From Loripinus fragilis (Eukaryota > Mollusca > Bivalvia > Lucinida > Lucinidae), in assembly GCA_964019695.1 (NCBI GenBank), contig OZ026520.1, forward strand, positions 24,194,130 to 24,258,129: a stretch of 64,000 nt of DNA, in the 5' to 3' direction. Below are positions 23,602-34,460 of this stretch, piece after piece. The position numbers and the translations under genes are program-made. Each line of letters begins with the position of its first letter. Within the stretch, counting starts at the first letter, position 1. Under the pieces are notes generated by a model that was not told the DNA's origin, made no database searches, and saw only the letters and a program-made list of their open reading frames with translations.

Positions 23602-23667
23602 TGCTTGCACCCATCTTTGAAAGTACATGCCCTGATATCCTGTAAAGCCAAGTGTCCTGTGTATTCG

Positions 23668-25019
23668 ACAGGTCCAAGAAATGCATACAAGGACAGAATT
23701 TCTGTCAAGCAATAGAATATCTGTCGTTTCACAGATCTGGTTATCTATCAAACGACAGATATAAATTATGCTGTTTAAAATGTTACAGTATTAAAAAAAT
23801 TATACAAATTGAAAAAAAAAACGCATACTGGTACATGTTAAAAACTTGTGATATTAACTGCAACTACCTTTTAGAAAAGACCAGGGGTGTCTAGAATAGT
23901 GCATTTTCTGCGTAAATAAAGGAATACTCAACCTCACTTTTTCTCTTGTATTCTGTTCTTGAAAACACTCTAATTCAAGTATTTTTTGCCTTTTTCTCCA
24001 CTAGCTATTTTGCTGAAATTGAAACAACTTTCTGTCAATCTACCTGCAAGTCGCAATCTTCCTTGACTAGTTGTCTCTTTTTCTGATAAAGATCATTTTT
24101 GGCCGTTACAGATGCAGAAGCTGGATTTGTTTAGTTGGTTGAAACTACGGTATAGAAGACAATACAACATTTATAACTTTTAGATTATCGGTAGTTTCGC
24201 TCTTGAGCCATTTCACCCATGAGTAGGCCCTAATTACACACTGTTTTGCCAAAGGACATTTGACCATGGCTCATTTTGCCTCATTATTGTTTGTCACTCT
24301 GTCCTTATTTTTATTAACATGTGCATTGGATTAGGATAGGGTAGGTTTTGGTATTAAACCCAGCACACACAGTCTCTCGGCCCATCAGCAAAACTCCCTC
24401 TGGATAGTGGAATGGCATTTTGCTGGTGAGGCGATGTTGACCCAGTTTTATATGTTTACGGGAACTGATTGCCGAATTTCATTACAATTAAATGAGACAA
24501 ATACAGACTTTTTGTTCAACAGCTCCTCTGACGACTTAACGATCTCCCGCGAGTAAGCAGCATTGATATAACCCTACCCCTGGCTAAGCTATTCTCAATA
24601 AATGAGCACTTCCAAGTAATATACTGAAACAGACCTTTTTTACATAATTATATTGTGTTATTTCTCAGGTATGGTTGTCTGTTGTATAACACATGCTCAG
24701 CATGAATTTGCTTTTTAATAAAATGGGCCTTTAGCTACCCTTTAATGGGATATTCATAACCATTCAAGAGGCCTTTCACTGCCCTTTATTTTAATTCTAC
24801 CGAGCATGTGCTTGTGGCTTTGTTGATACATAACGTGGCACATGAAAACGTGATAAAATAATGACATGTCTGTCATTTTATAGATTGGTAAAATCTATGA
24901 AACGACAGATATTCTGACGTTCGACAGAAATTCTGTGCTTTTATGAGTATCCTGGACCTGTTGGAATGTCTGACGTTTGACAGAAATTCTGTCCTTTTAT
25001 GCCTATTTCCTGGACCTGT
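23668..25019. mobile_element. Candidate 1.35 kb element with inverted ends
   Basis: The left end ACAGGTCCAAGAAATGCATA leads to GGACAGAATTTCTGTCAA. The right end is the inverse, AAGGACAGAATTTCTGTCAA read inward from ACAGGTCCAGGAAATAGGCA. The right arm is tandemly duplicated (about 57 bp). Both arms also share AACGACAGATAT further in. The interior has no transposase-like frame. The TSD was not resolved. Confidence 0.6.
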
Positions 25020-25074
25020 TGGAATGAAGCTTCATCTACTTCAAAATAAAAATTTATCATTCTTTCCTTATCTA

Positions 25075-25165
25075 TCAGTTTAAACATGTGTTTTGGGTGA
25101 GCAAAAGATCAGTCTTATTGAGACCGTTCTTTGATTACCCATAACATATGTTTTGGTTGAGAAAT
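25075..25165. mobile_element. MITE family F copy
   Basis: Contains AAACATGTGTTTTGGGTGAG, TCTTATTGAGACCGTTCTTT and ACATATGTTTTGGTTGAGAA, in the arrangement of the 22.6 kb copy. Confidence 0.8.
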
Positions 25166-25217
25166 AAGAAAAATTATTTTTAATTACACACTTATATGAT
25201 AGTTACATCAGGAGGCC

Positions 25218-25459
25218 AGGCCACGTGGTTATAACCTTTTTTTCATGCTCAACTCAGCTGAGCATAAAATTTCAACTGCTAATTAAAGCTATAATGTTGA
25301 AAAATAATGATTTTTCTTGATGTCAAACTCTTAGTTGGTGTATTTATCCTGCTGATAAATGTTAAAATGCCAACAATTGTTGGCATTTTAACATTTATGA
25401 GCAGGATAAATTTCGTGCTCAGTCAAGTTGAACATAAAAAAAGTTCTAACCTTGGGGCC
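25218..25459. mobile_element. MITE family E copy
   Basis: The ends GGCC.CGTGGTTATAACCTTT and TTCTAACCTTGGGGCC enclose the perfect 38-bp palindrome at 25358-25395, identical to that in the 17.3 kb copy. Confidence 0.88.
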
Positions 25460-25807
25460 TTGTAACTTCAATACATTGTGTAAATGAGCAGTGACTGAAG
25501 GCTCTTGAGTCAAACTATGCTTTTGGGCAGGCTCATCTAATCCTTAGCTGCTCACCTAGTTTGCCTACAATTCATGGACTTTCCTACTATTTTCAAGGAC
25601 TAAAAGTTTTGAAAAATACTGATTTACACTTTAAATTTCTACTTCAGAAATGGTAGACTGTCTTAATAAAGATATTAATTTTAGAAAATAAACATAAAAC
25701 ATATGCACCTAATAAAAGCACCACAATTTTATACTGATTTAGATCTCCAAAGACATTTGCTAAAGTAACCAAAATCCAGTCTAATTTGAAAGGAAACCTC
25801 TCAATTT

Positions 25808-26131
25808 GTTTGTTTTTGTTGCTTTATGTCCCAAGTCAACAGCTATGGTCATTGCGGGACGGTCAGTTCATCTAACCACACTTTTTCCTGGGCAGGCTTG
25901 AACAAGCGGTTAACCAGTAATTCGTGCACAGACATTCGCTTGTAACTGACAACAACCCTTCTTGAATGAATCAGCGGAAGGGAGGAGAATGACCATAGAA
26001 ATCATTTCATGATCAATCTCCACGAAAGTATGGGACCAGACCGGGATCGAACTCGCGACCCCTGGATTTGCAGCCAGACACGCATCTGTAGCCAGACACG
26101 TTACCGACTGCGCTACGCGGCCCGGCACACA
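25808..26131 (-). mobile_element. SINE family B, 9-bp TSD
   Basis: On the minus strand the head has A box TAGCGCAGTCGGTAACGTG and B box GAGTTCGATCCCG. A roughly 200-bp body follows (CGTGGAGATTGATCATGAAA, CCGCTGATTCATTCAAGAAG), with tail GTCCC...AAAGCAACAAAAACAAACA. The TSD TCTCAATTT is at 25799-25807 and 26132-26140. Length 324 bp; the tRNA part carries a short internal duplication (GCGTGTCTGGCT). Confidence 0.93.
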
Positions 26132-26462
26132 TCTCAATTTAATTTATTGGTGACAAGGTAGAATTTCATATCACACCACAGTATCTGGCACCATTTTATA
26201 ATTGTTGGTTGCTGCAATTTTGATGTCCAAAATGGCAATGCGGAAATAAGAATTATAATAAAATCGGAATGATATTGCCAAAGCTAGAATGGTTGGCATC
26301 TCCACTGTTGGGATGTTAAATCAAAATCAGACAAATATTCATGCAAACTGCATAAAACCATGCAAATTGCATAAAACCTACTACCAATTCCCTATTTAAA
26401 CATGTGTTTAGTGATACACTCAGGCCTTTAGGTAAGAGTGCGTAACAAAAAGTAAATTTACT

Positions 26463-26575
26463 TATTTCTCAACCAAAACATATGTTGTGGGTACTCAAAA
26501 GAACCGTCTCAATGAGACGGTTCTTTTGAGCACCCAAAATATATGTTAAAAATAACGGTTAAGAAAATATTTACA
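26463..26575. mobile_element. MITE family F, best copy
   Basis: TTTCTCAACCAAAACATATG opens it. A perfect stem pairs CTCAAAAGAACCGTCTCA with TGAGACGGTTCTTTTGAG, followed by CACCCAAAATATATGTT. Confidence 0.85.
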
Positions 26576-26819
26576 ATTTCACACTGATTTTTTTTGTTAA
26601 TCTTAACCTGTGACACTCATGGTACAAAGATGTCTAAATATCTGGAATAATTTTTGTTTAACTCTATGCATGCAGGGTAACTTAGCATGTCTGCTGTTCT
26701 TTAACATTTATAGAAGAAATTTTCAGAATTTGAGTGTAGAGCAATTAGGCTACCGATCAGACCCAATGACATTGCATCTGATCTAGGTCCAATATGTTTG
26801 TAATGTAAAGGCTATAAGC

Positions 26820-27066
26820 ATGGATGAAAGTTCTAAATTTCCAAAATCCTGAACTTTTGAAACTCCGATCTTAAAACTTGCAGTATATACTGCCCACTAT
26901 ATATTCACAATTTGAAGTTTAAATGGTCAATTGTCTTTAGACAGACTGAATATAAATCAGAGAACCTATTATCATCTCCCTAATTTAGCATTTTGAGGCT
27001 GACTTTCTATAAAAATTAACCTCAAAATCCTGAATTCAGGAATAATCCTGAAAACTTTCAACCATG
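26820..27066 (+). mobile_element. MITE family C copy
   Basis: ATGGATGAAAGTTCTAAATT to CTGAAAACTTTCAACCAT. The central palindrome is decayed (CTTTCTATAAAAATTAACC). Confidence 0.85.
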
Positions 27067-27314
27067 TATAAGCCGGCAAAAAAAGTGTTAATAGCAGGCA
27101 AAGAGTTAAGGAATGGTCTGTGAAAAAATTTAACAGTTCAACGAAATGTCATGGCTGTAATCTACATATAAAACTATCTATGTATAACTAATGCTATAAG
27201 ATCATGGTCATTTACATTATTTTCTGACAGATGATATCTATAACGATATGATGAGCTAATATACAAATACATTTAAAAAATGGTATGAAAATAAACTACT
27301 CAAATTTTGCTGTT

Positions 27315-27500
27315 AAAGAATATAGAGATCACACATGTTTTTCATGCATTAACAACTGCCAGGTCCCGAGGAAGCTGTTTGAACACAAAGCAAGGGACCC
27401 AGCAAGTGTTAATGCAAAGAAACAAAGATGTATGATCATCATTCTTGCATATTTTTACCGGATTCCAACCCAAACACTGCTCAAACATTAAAATATTGAT
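27315..27500. mobile_element. Inverted-repeat element K (diverged copy)
   Basis: The left part GAGATCACACATGTTTTTCA, TGCATTAACAACTGCCAGGT, GAAGCTGTTTGAACAC matches the more symmetrical copy at 32905-33045. The right arm GCAAGTGTTAATGCAAAGAA is weakly complementary. Confidence 0.7.
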
Positions 27501-28088
27501 TTTTCTTACACTGGTTTTCTCCCAACAAAATGACATCAGCGTCAAACTTTCAAACATCATAGAATTGTCACAATGTCATACCCCTGGCAAAGCTTAAAAT
27601 ACAAAAACGTCAACATAGTGATCAGTCCAGGCTTTAACTCTTTTCCGTATAACAGGCAAACAAATCGGGAATCATCTTAAGTATCAGGATATTGTCAAGT
27701 TAAAACCCATGTTCAAACAGCACACAATTCTAATTACTTTTTCATTCTTTTGACAATGGCTTCAAACAGCTTTGCGCATGGGTTTTTATGCAAGAATCAC
27801 AATTTAAACACACTAATATTCTTGGTTAATGGCACAGGTTTATGAAACATATTGCATCAAACATGTTCTGATATTTTTATGGAGTTACCACTGCTCCTCC
27901 TTGGATATAACAGTCAAATTTTTTAACACAGTGTTTTACAAAGGAATTATAGGAAATTATTTGGTCATTTTTCTAGAATTCCTTTTGAAAAAATTGTCCT
28001 TTTATAACACAATTGACTCCTATGGACCTAAAACACAGCATCATAGAGAAACTGCACTGTATTGCATATGCTTAAAAGCCTCCCTTTA

Positions 28089-28499
28089 GGCTAGAATTTT
28101 TCTATTAGTTGATTTACGGGAAATTTGTTTCAGATTTAGGGTAGGGGGACGAAAATAGAAAGCTCTGAAAATGGTCACCGGTTGACTAGTCATTTTCAGA
28201 GCTTTTTTTTTCATATCTCAAGAACAAACAGTAAAACTAGTAAGATAAACGAAAAGTCTGTATTAAATCTTTAAATATTTCATAATTTTCCTAAAAATCT
28301 GGATAGGACAATCACTTTTAACAGTGTCACTCTCAAAAATACACAGATAGAACCTCAAAAATATATTATTATTTTCAATGAAACAAATAAAAGTCAGCGG
28401 ATAAAATAAAAAAATAATTTTAGAATTTTTGTTTGTTTGATAATTTCCTGAAAATTACAGTATGAGGGTTTATAAATCAACTAATGAAAAATTCTGGCC
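28089..28499. mobile_element. MITE family H, about 410 bp
   Basis: GGCTAGAATTTTTCTATTAG, then TTGATTTA, at the left; inverted GGCCAGAATTTTTCATTAGT, then TGATTTATAAA, at the right. A separate internal hairpin pairs GAAAGCTCTGAAAATG with CATTTTCAGAGCTTT (28160-28208). Confidence 0.8.
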
Positions 28500-28633
28500 T
28501 TGTATGCATGGGTAACTGTCTTGTAGTACTAGATGTCTAAGTTTTGGTTTGACCCTTCCTCTACTTCCATACTTTTAAAATGTGAGAAGAAAATGCTCTG
28601 CGAAGACTGCATATTAGTGCCTGCACTACTCAC

Positions 28634-28638
28634 ATATG
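28634..28638. other. Left TSD (ATATG) of the 6.4 kb element
   Basis: ATATG lies directly before the CACAGGGGG terminus and is repeated directly after the opposite terminus at 35059-35063. Confidence 0.8.
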
Positions 28639-29647
28639 CACAGGGGGTTAACTCAGTCACAGTGTGGGGTGATTCTTTATGACAGTTGTCAATGATGCTT
28701 TATGAAAGGGTTACGGGTGCTTTATGATTTCTTTAATCAGTATAAGGTAGGTGATGGGAAACGGCATTAAACTTAAGATTTTCGAAGCCCCAAAGTATTT
28801 TATTTCTGTTAATTCATTTATTTGAAAAGCTAAAGGTTTTACTCTTTCAGTCTTTGCGATGACGGTTTATGTGTCGGGGATTAATTGGCGGTTTAATTAA
28901 GATAATGATAAAACCCATAATAAAATTCAGTATTTTTATCAAAGTACATACTCCATCAAAGATATTTAGCATACAACTTCAAGTTCAATCTAAATGTCTT
29001 TGAAAAATCAATTGTCTCCTCATGTAAAACTATAAAGAGTTTATTTTAAATGATTAATTATGACAAGCTAAAAACTGGTCATAAAGAATCATTAACACAT
29101 TTTGGTAACAGGTTCTTTACCAGTTCGAATGATGGATAACTGGTTCTTTATGAAAGGGTTCGGATGCTTTATGAAAGAATTGGCAAATATGTTAATGGTT
29201 TTAGGATCAAATATCAGGGCAATTAGACCTATTACTACAGCCCTGGCTTGTTTATTGATTGAGTTAAGACTTAAAGTCCCAGTCAATAATATTTTTGTCA
29301 TGATGGGACTCCTCCAAGAGACAGGGAGAGACTAAAAGGGCCCAATCCCATCCAAATTTGCCCCAAGTCAAGCAAATCACGCCCTATCATTACGATTAAG
29401 GTTAATATTTATTTCAATATTATATCAGTGATGCCGAGACATAGCCTCTGAATTCGTTTCATTTAATTGTTATTTGATTTGATTGGCTGTCTATGGTAAA
29501 CAGCTGTGTTTATCATAACTACAATGTTCCTATGCAAGCCTACTGTAGGGCAGTTTACCATTACTTTTGCTCATTCTTATACAAGTTACTGGCAACTTGG
29601 TCTTCTTGAAACATCAGGAGAAGAAACAATTCTCCGTGAAAAATATG

Positions 29648-29709
29648 CTGGGTGCGATCTCTTGTCTGCTTGCATATTAAGCAGATAGGCAACTGACCGA
29701 GCTACAGAG
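29648..29709 (-). repeat. Degenerate tRNA-like segment
   Basis: On the minus strand TCTGTAGCTCGGTCAGTTGC resembles an A box and AGATCGCACCC a one-mismatch B box. An anticodon-arm-like CTGCTTAATATGCAAGCAG sits between them. Probably the head of an old SINE; the body was not identified. Confidence 0.4.
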
Positions 29710-30194
29710 TCCAGATTGTTAGCTAAGCATCTCATGTGTCGCGTGTCCCAAGGGTGGGGGACTGAGGGTTTGCACCCCAGCTGGAAGATCAAAAGTTGTT
29801 ATATGTTTCCTTAGAAATACTGTTATTGACAACCTTAGGAAGAAGTAGGACCCCGTGGGCCCAATTGCTTCGAAAGGGAGGTCAGGTCCGCACTGCCCTC
29901 TGTGAAATAAAAAAAACTAAAATAAAGATCTCAGGACACCCAACCCCCCAGACAGAATTTTCTGGATCCTCCCATGCATCGTTAACATCCAAACCCTGCT
30001 TTCAGCATCCAGTACTGTATCCCGTACTGTATCCGAGACATCAATATGTCTTTTTTGAAACTCCCAATAGGAGCATGTGGTGGATTGATGGGGATGGGGT
30101 GGCTCAGCGTATTTTGAACGTCCCAATAGGCGGGGACTTAACATGAATTAGTGAGTTGAGCCTGACAGGTCAAAATAGCGGCATTTGGTTTTTC

Positions 30195-30358
30195 GTTTGC
30201 TTGTCTTGGTTCTTTACGTCCGAGTCAGAAATCTTTCAGTCTTGTCGGGATGGGTCTACCTTGGTGGATCCAGTACTAAAGCAGCGGGTAAAACACTGAC
30301 TCTGACGTCTCTGAGTCTCAAAATAGCAACCCTTCAATTGAGCCACTGCGCCCCACAC
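30195..30358 (-). mobile_element. SINE family C, decayed copy
   Basis: GGTTCTTTACGTCCGAGTCA, GGGATGGGTC...CCAGTACTAAAGC and the head complement TTGAGCCACTGCGCCCC are in family order. The B box is destroyed. Confidence 0.65.
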
Positions 30359-30798
30359 AGGCATGGAAGATTAAGGCAAACATTGTCCATAATAACTTTT
30401 ATCTTACTTGATATTCTACTCTTGATTAACAAAAAGAGACATGCAGACAACAACGATTTACATGTTTGGATTCTCAAAAGAAACGCCTCATTTAGACGGT
30501 TCTTTTGAGTACCCAAAAGAAATGCAAATGAGTTTTTTTTCAACATTCACAAACTTACCTCGCCTATTGATATATCCAATCATTAGAATCTAACAACCAA
30601 CCTATAAAAAGCAGACTACTTGTGAACCCAGAAGCCAGATTTCTCGTTCTGGGTACCTGCAGTTGCAGTTATAGTTCTTTCGGTGGAGTTGTTTTCTCAT
30701 AATTTGAAGACGAAAACATAGCCTTCAGTCGGTAGTATTAGTTATTGTATTCCGTGCAACATCTAACAATGCACAAAGCTGGTGCAATATGAGAAACA

Positions 30799-30876
30799 TA
30801 CCGGGTAGGCGGCAATCGATTTTTGATCTACGTCTGTCGATAGTATTAACGTTTTCGATTGCCGCCTACCCGGTGT
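30799..30876. repeat. Perfect-ended hairpin, 20-bp arms
   Basis: ACCGGGTAGGCGGCAATCGA on the left is matched by its exact complement at about 30857-30876. The 13-bp TSD of the adjacent SINE (GCCTACCCGGTGT) is taken from the right arm. Confidence 0.8.
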
Positions 30877-31185
30877 TTGTTTGTTTGTTTTTGTTGCTTT
30901 ACGTCCCATGTCAACAGCTATGGTCATTGCGGGACGGTCAGTTCACTTAACCACACTTTTTCCTGGGCAGGCTTGAGCAAGCGGTTAACCAGTAATTTGT
31001 GCACATACTTCCGCTTGTAACTGACAACAACCCTTCTTGAATAAATCAGCGGAAGGAGGAGAATGACCGTAGAAATTATTTCATGATCAATCTCCACGAA
31101 AGTATGGTACCGGGTCGGGATCGAAATCGCGACCCCTGGATCTGCAGTCAGCCAGACACGTTACCGATGCGTGTCTGACTGCAGA
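30877..31185 (-). mobile_element. SINE family B, rearranged head, 13-bp TSD
   Basis: Same body and tail as the 25.8 kb copy (about 95% by eye). The 5' head is replaced by an inverted duplication: GCAGTCAGCCAGACACGTTA faces CGTGTCTGACTGC. The TSD GCCTACCCGGTGT is at 30864-30876 and 31186-31198. B box GATTTCGATCCCG on the minus strand. Confidence 0.92.
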
Positions 31186-31228
31186 GCCTACCCGGTGTGA
31201 TAAAGCCTATACGGGCGATAATCCTCAC

Positions 31229-31294
31229 TTAATGCACCAGTCATTTGTATCCACTGCTCCCTTAATGCACCAGTCATTTGTATCCACTGCTCCC
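31229..31294 (+). repeat. 33-bp direct duplication
   Basis: TTAATGCACCAGTCATTTGT plus ATCCACTGCTCCC occurs twice with no gap. It is followed by CCTACGGGGATGGGCGGGGATA. The region to 31610, which ends ATTTTCTGGATCCGCCC, has the look of an older repeat. Confidence 0.85.
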
Positions 31295-31710
31295 TCACCT
31301 ACGGGGATGGGCGGGGATAGTGACTTTTCCCTTTTCAGAGTCCTGTGGGGACAAGCTGATGGCAACAACCCTACTCTTAGCCCCGCCCTACACTACAGAA
31401 AATCGCCTAGGAAAGCTTGTACCTCAAAAACATATTAGTTTCCCAGTTTTCCATGGAATACGCTTATATTCTTTGCGAAACTTTGTAAAAGGCATTCCCC
31501 TTTAAAATAGGATAAGGACCATAAAAACTACGACAGAAAACATCTCATACTTTTGTGGGCGTGGACCCCCCTCTCCCGCATCCCGACAAAATTTTCTGGA
31601 TCCGCCCTTGAATAGTGTCTACTGCTTGGTAGTTTGAGGTATCACGAAAAGTGATAAAAGCATGCAAGCTGGCTCAAAGGCGCTCCGTGAATTTCTTCTT
31701 GAGCTATAAA

Positions 31711-31946
31711 AGCTACTGTCCTGCCAGGCAAGAGTGACAGTGACGTCATGTTTTGTTTACAATGTTATCAGGGACTTATAATCGATAGATCACTTGTGTA
31801 TTAATCCTATCCACAGGATAGGATTAATACACAAGTGATCTATCGATTTGCATTAGCTCAGCTGGAGTGTACAAGTTAATGCTTTACCTAACAAGTGTAA
31901 ACAAAACATGACATCACTGTCACTCTTGGCTGGTAGGACAGTAGCT
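31711..31946. mobile_element. MITE family J: outer TIR plus inner 67-bp palindrome
   Basis: Outer arms AGCTACTGTCCTGCCAGGCA...ATGTTTTGTTTAC and (inverted) AGCTACTGTCCTACCAGCCA...ATGTTTTGTTTAC, about 50 bp. Inside, ATCGATAGATCACTTGTGTA...TCCTATCC is followed at once by its complement (31781-31847). The asymmetric segment between carries TTAGCTCAGCTGGAGTG, which looks like a tRNA A box, but no B box follows. Confidence 0.88.
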
Positions 31947-32904
31947 AGACTTGAAATATTGGGTGTAGTTTTTTAAAATTGACAAAAACAACAAATTTGC
32001 GCCATCTGTCTGCAAAAATGCAAAAACATGTCGTCATTCGATGAGTGACAATCAAGTGTGAAAGTATGCATAAAAATCAAAGGATGTATGATACAACCTC
32101 CAAAAGCCAGCCAAAAACTGCGGTTGATCATTACACCCAATTTTCGGCTGCTGCATATATTTGTTTAGATTATTGACTAATATATAAGCACAGAAGCAAA
32201 CAGCAACAGTCTGTTTAGGTCTGTTTGCCTAAGAGACTTCAAAAACATTCAGCATACGACAAACGCAGACAGCTTTTGTTGTAATTGGTAAGTGGATCAA
32301 ATTAAAGCAATTCTAAAATCGATGTCCATGCACGTTAGAAGAAAATATTTCTAGTCTTACCATAAACAAAAATGGTTATTGGGCGAGGTACTTCTATTAC
32401 AGAGCGGGCACGATTTAAATTGCAAATCTACAATTTTCCGTTTTAACGGGCCATTTTTTTTAAATGGGTAATACAGAGCTAAAGTCCTTGTGTTTTAAAC
32501 GTCGTCTTATGTTGATTGATATCTGTTTCATGAGGATATCTTATTCTTGCATAGATATCAATTCGTATAGCTGTTTACACCCATTGTCAAATGAACGAAA
32601 ATCCATGTTCAAATCAGGAGATTCACGCGCTGTTTGAACATGGGTCTGAACTTGAAAATACTTAAAATGAGCCCTGCATTATTTGCATGACGTTAAATAC
32701 GGAACGCACTGCGGACCAGACTGATCATTTCGCCGATGATTTTATTCCCGAAAACGTTGCGTACGGTTATGACGTAAAGACGTTCGAAAGTACACAGCCG
32801 ACGCCATTTTGGTGTAAGAAAATGGACAAATTAATGTTTTAGCAGCGTTTTCAGTGCGAATTGAGCTGGAATAAGGTAAAATATGCAAGAATAACGATCA
32901 CACA

Positions 32905-33045
32905 TGTTTGTTTCATTGCATTAACACTTGCCAGGTCCCTTGGATGATGTTGAACACTCGGCCTATCGGCCTCGTGTTCAAACAGCATCCTCGGGATCCG
33001 GCAAATGTTAATGCATGAGAAAACATGTGTGATCCCTATAAACTG
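32905..33045. mobile_element. Inverted-repeat element K, symmetrical copy
   Basis: GATCACACATGTTTGTTTCA, TGCATTAACACTTGCCAGGT on the left; inverted GATCACACATGTTTTCTCAT, GCATTAACATTTGCCGGATC on the right; GTTGAACACTCGGCC/GGCCTCGTGTTCAAAC at the centre. Confidence 0.85.
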
Positions 33046-33146
33046 TAATGAGATACAGAGCTAGGGGACACGATGCATGTATGATCGATGGACAGACATC
33101 TGATTTGAAGTTGTTACCTTGAACTTGTGAGATGGTGGCTGAGTGG

Positions 33147-33330
33147 ATTCTTTATGTCCCAGTCAACAATCTTTCAGTTATGTCAGGACGGGTCTTATTG
33201 GGTTGAACCAGTATTAAGCAATGATGAATGTGTCTTGCTCAAGGACACAACGCAGTGACGCTGGTGAGGCTCGAATCCGCAACCACTCGGCTCTGAGTCA
33301 AGCACTCTATCACTGAGCCACAGCACCCCC
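33147..33330 (-). mobile_element. SINE family C copy, imperfect TSD
   Basis: Minus-strand head GTGGCTCAGTGATAGAGTGC and B box GATTCGAGCCTC; tail GGGACATAAAGAATC. The flanks TTGTGAGATGGTGGC and TTGAAATGGTAGC look like a diverged TSD. Confidence 0.88.
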
Positions 33331-33647
33331 TTGAAATGGTAGCGGTTGGTATGGATTCATAAGGGAAATATTAGCATCTATGACGGATATCAGTCTAGTG
33401 GTACACCTTCATGCTATCGGTAATATTCGTATGAGAGTATAATGTTTACTGGGTCCTGTAGCACAGTCGGAGGCAAGCCCAGTGGTTCATCTATGGTTCG
33501 TAAGTTTCATTGCGACCCTACTAAAGTCCATTATTACCTGGAGATTGGTCATGAAAACGGATATACGTTCATTCGCCAACTTCCGCTGATTCAATAAGGG
33601 TTCTTGTCAGTTTCAAGTGAAAGTATGTGCAAAAAGTACTGTTTTAT

Positions 33648-34010
33648 ACCCCTATTTCACACAGGGCCCGAATCCCACGAATTGACAAATATTACAGCTG
33701 ACATACGAGGATCATTCATTTTGGAACTGATGCCCCCGAAGCATGGATGGACCTTTTTTATAACTGTCGTGAGGGAAAATCTCGCGAATCATCACGAATC
33801 GCCGCGGATTTCTGTTAATTCGCGCCCAATTCGTGCTGCATTCGGCATATTCTCAACTAATTAGTGGTCGATTCTTTAACTGATTGCAGTATTTCCACTG
33901 AATCGTAGAACATCACGTATGGGTTGAAAAAAAAATACAATTCTCCACGAATCCTAACATTTATCGGTTCTTTATGATTCTGAGGATTCGTGGTCTGTGT
34001 GGAATAGGGC
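33648..34010. mobile_element. MITE family I, about 363 bp
   Basis: CCCCTATTTCACACAGGGCC, CGAATCC at the left; inverted GCCCTATTCCACACAGACCA, CGAATCC at the right. GTTCTTTATGA near the right end resembles the subterminal word of the 6.4 kb host element. The two open frames here are inside the repeat. Confidence 0.82.
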
Positions 34011-34106
34011 ATTACCTCCTTAGCTTAGCTTGCCCAGTAAAGTGTGGGATGCCGTAATATGACGAAAAAATTGTTGACTTCCCCCTCTCGTACCCCCTCC
34101 TCTCCT

Positions 34107-34107
<1 letters not shown>

Positions 34108-34139
<32 letters not shown>

Positions 34140-34219
34140 ACCCTGAGGATAGGGTCAATAGGTCGAAATTCAAATTTTTCCCCTGAGGATAGGGTCAATA
34201 GGTCGAAATTCAAATTTTT
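34108..34219 (+). repeat. 31-base C run followed by a 40-bp direct duplication
   Basis: An uninterrupted C tract ends at 34138. Then CCCTGAGGATAGGGTCAATA plus GGTCGAAATTCAAATTTTTC occurs twice with an exact 40-bp period. Confidence 0.9.
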
Positions 34220-34250
34220 TCTGAACAGCAACACAAACCAACAAAGACAT

Positions 34251-34460
34251 TTGAGCCGGGACAAGAAACTTCCAGCAATGTGGCATTTTGGCACGAATAG
34301 ACTCAGACGAGCCTGTGCGGCCTCCTTTTAAGCTTAGAAACTACAAATGCTAATCGGTCAATAGCTTAACAGTCATATAATAGTTAATCGACTAGCAAAG
34401 GCTCAGATCAGACTGCGCATATGTGCAGGCTGGTCTGAGCCTTTGTTGGTCGCACATACC
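34251..34460 (+). mobile_element. MITE family A, right end truncated
   Basis: TTGAGCCGGGACAAGAAACT through GGTCGCACATACC matches the 10.6 kb copy. The right TIR is missing. Confidence 0.85.

Noticed and set aside
33604..33864. An 86-codon plus-strand frame
   Set aside because: Mostly within MITE family I.
34025..34331. Proline-rich and glycine-rich frames
   Set aside because: They are translations of the 31-base C run and the adjacent duplicated 40-mer and MITE A.
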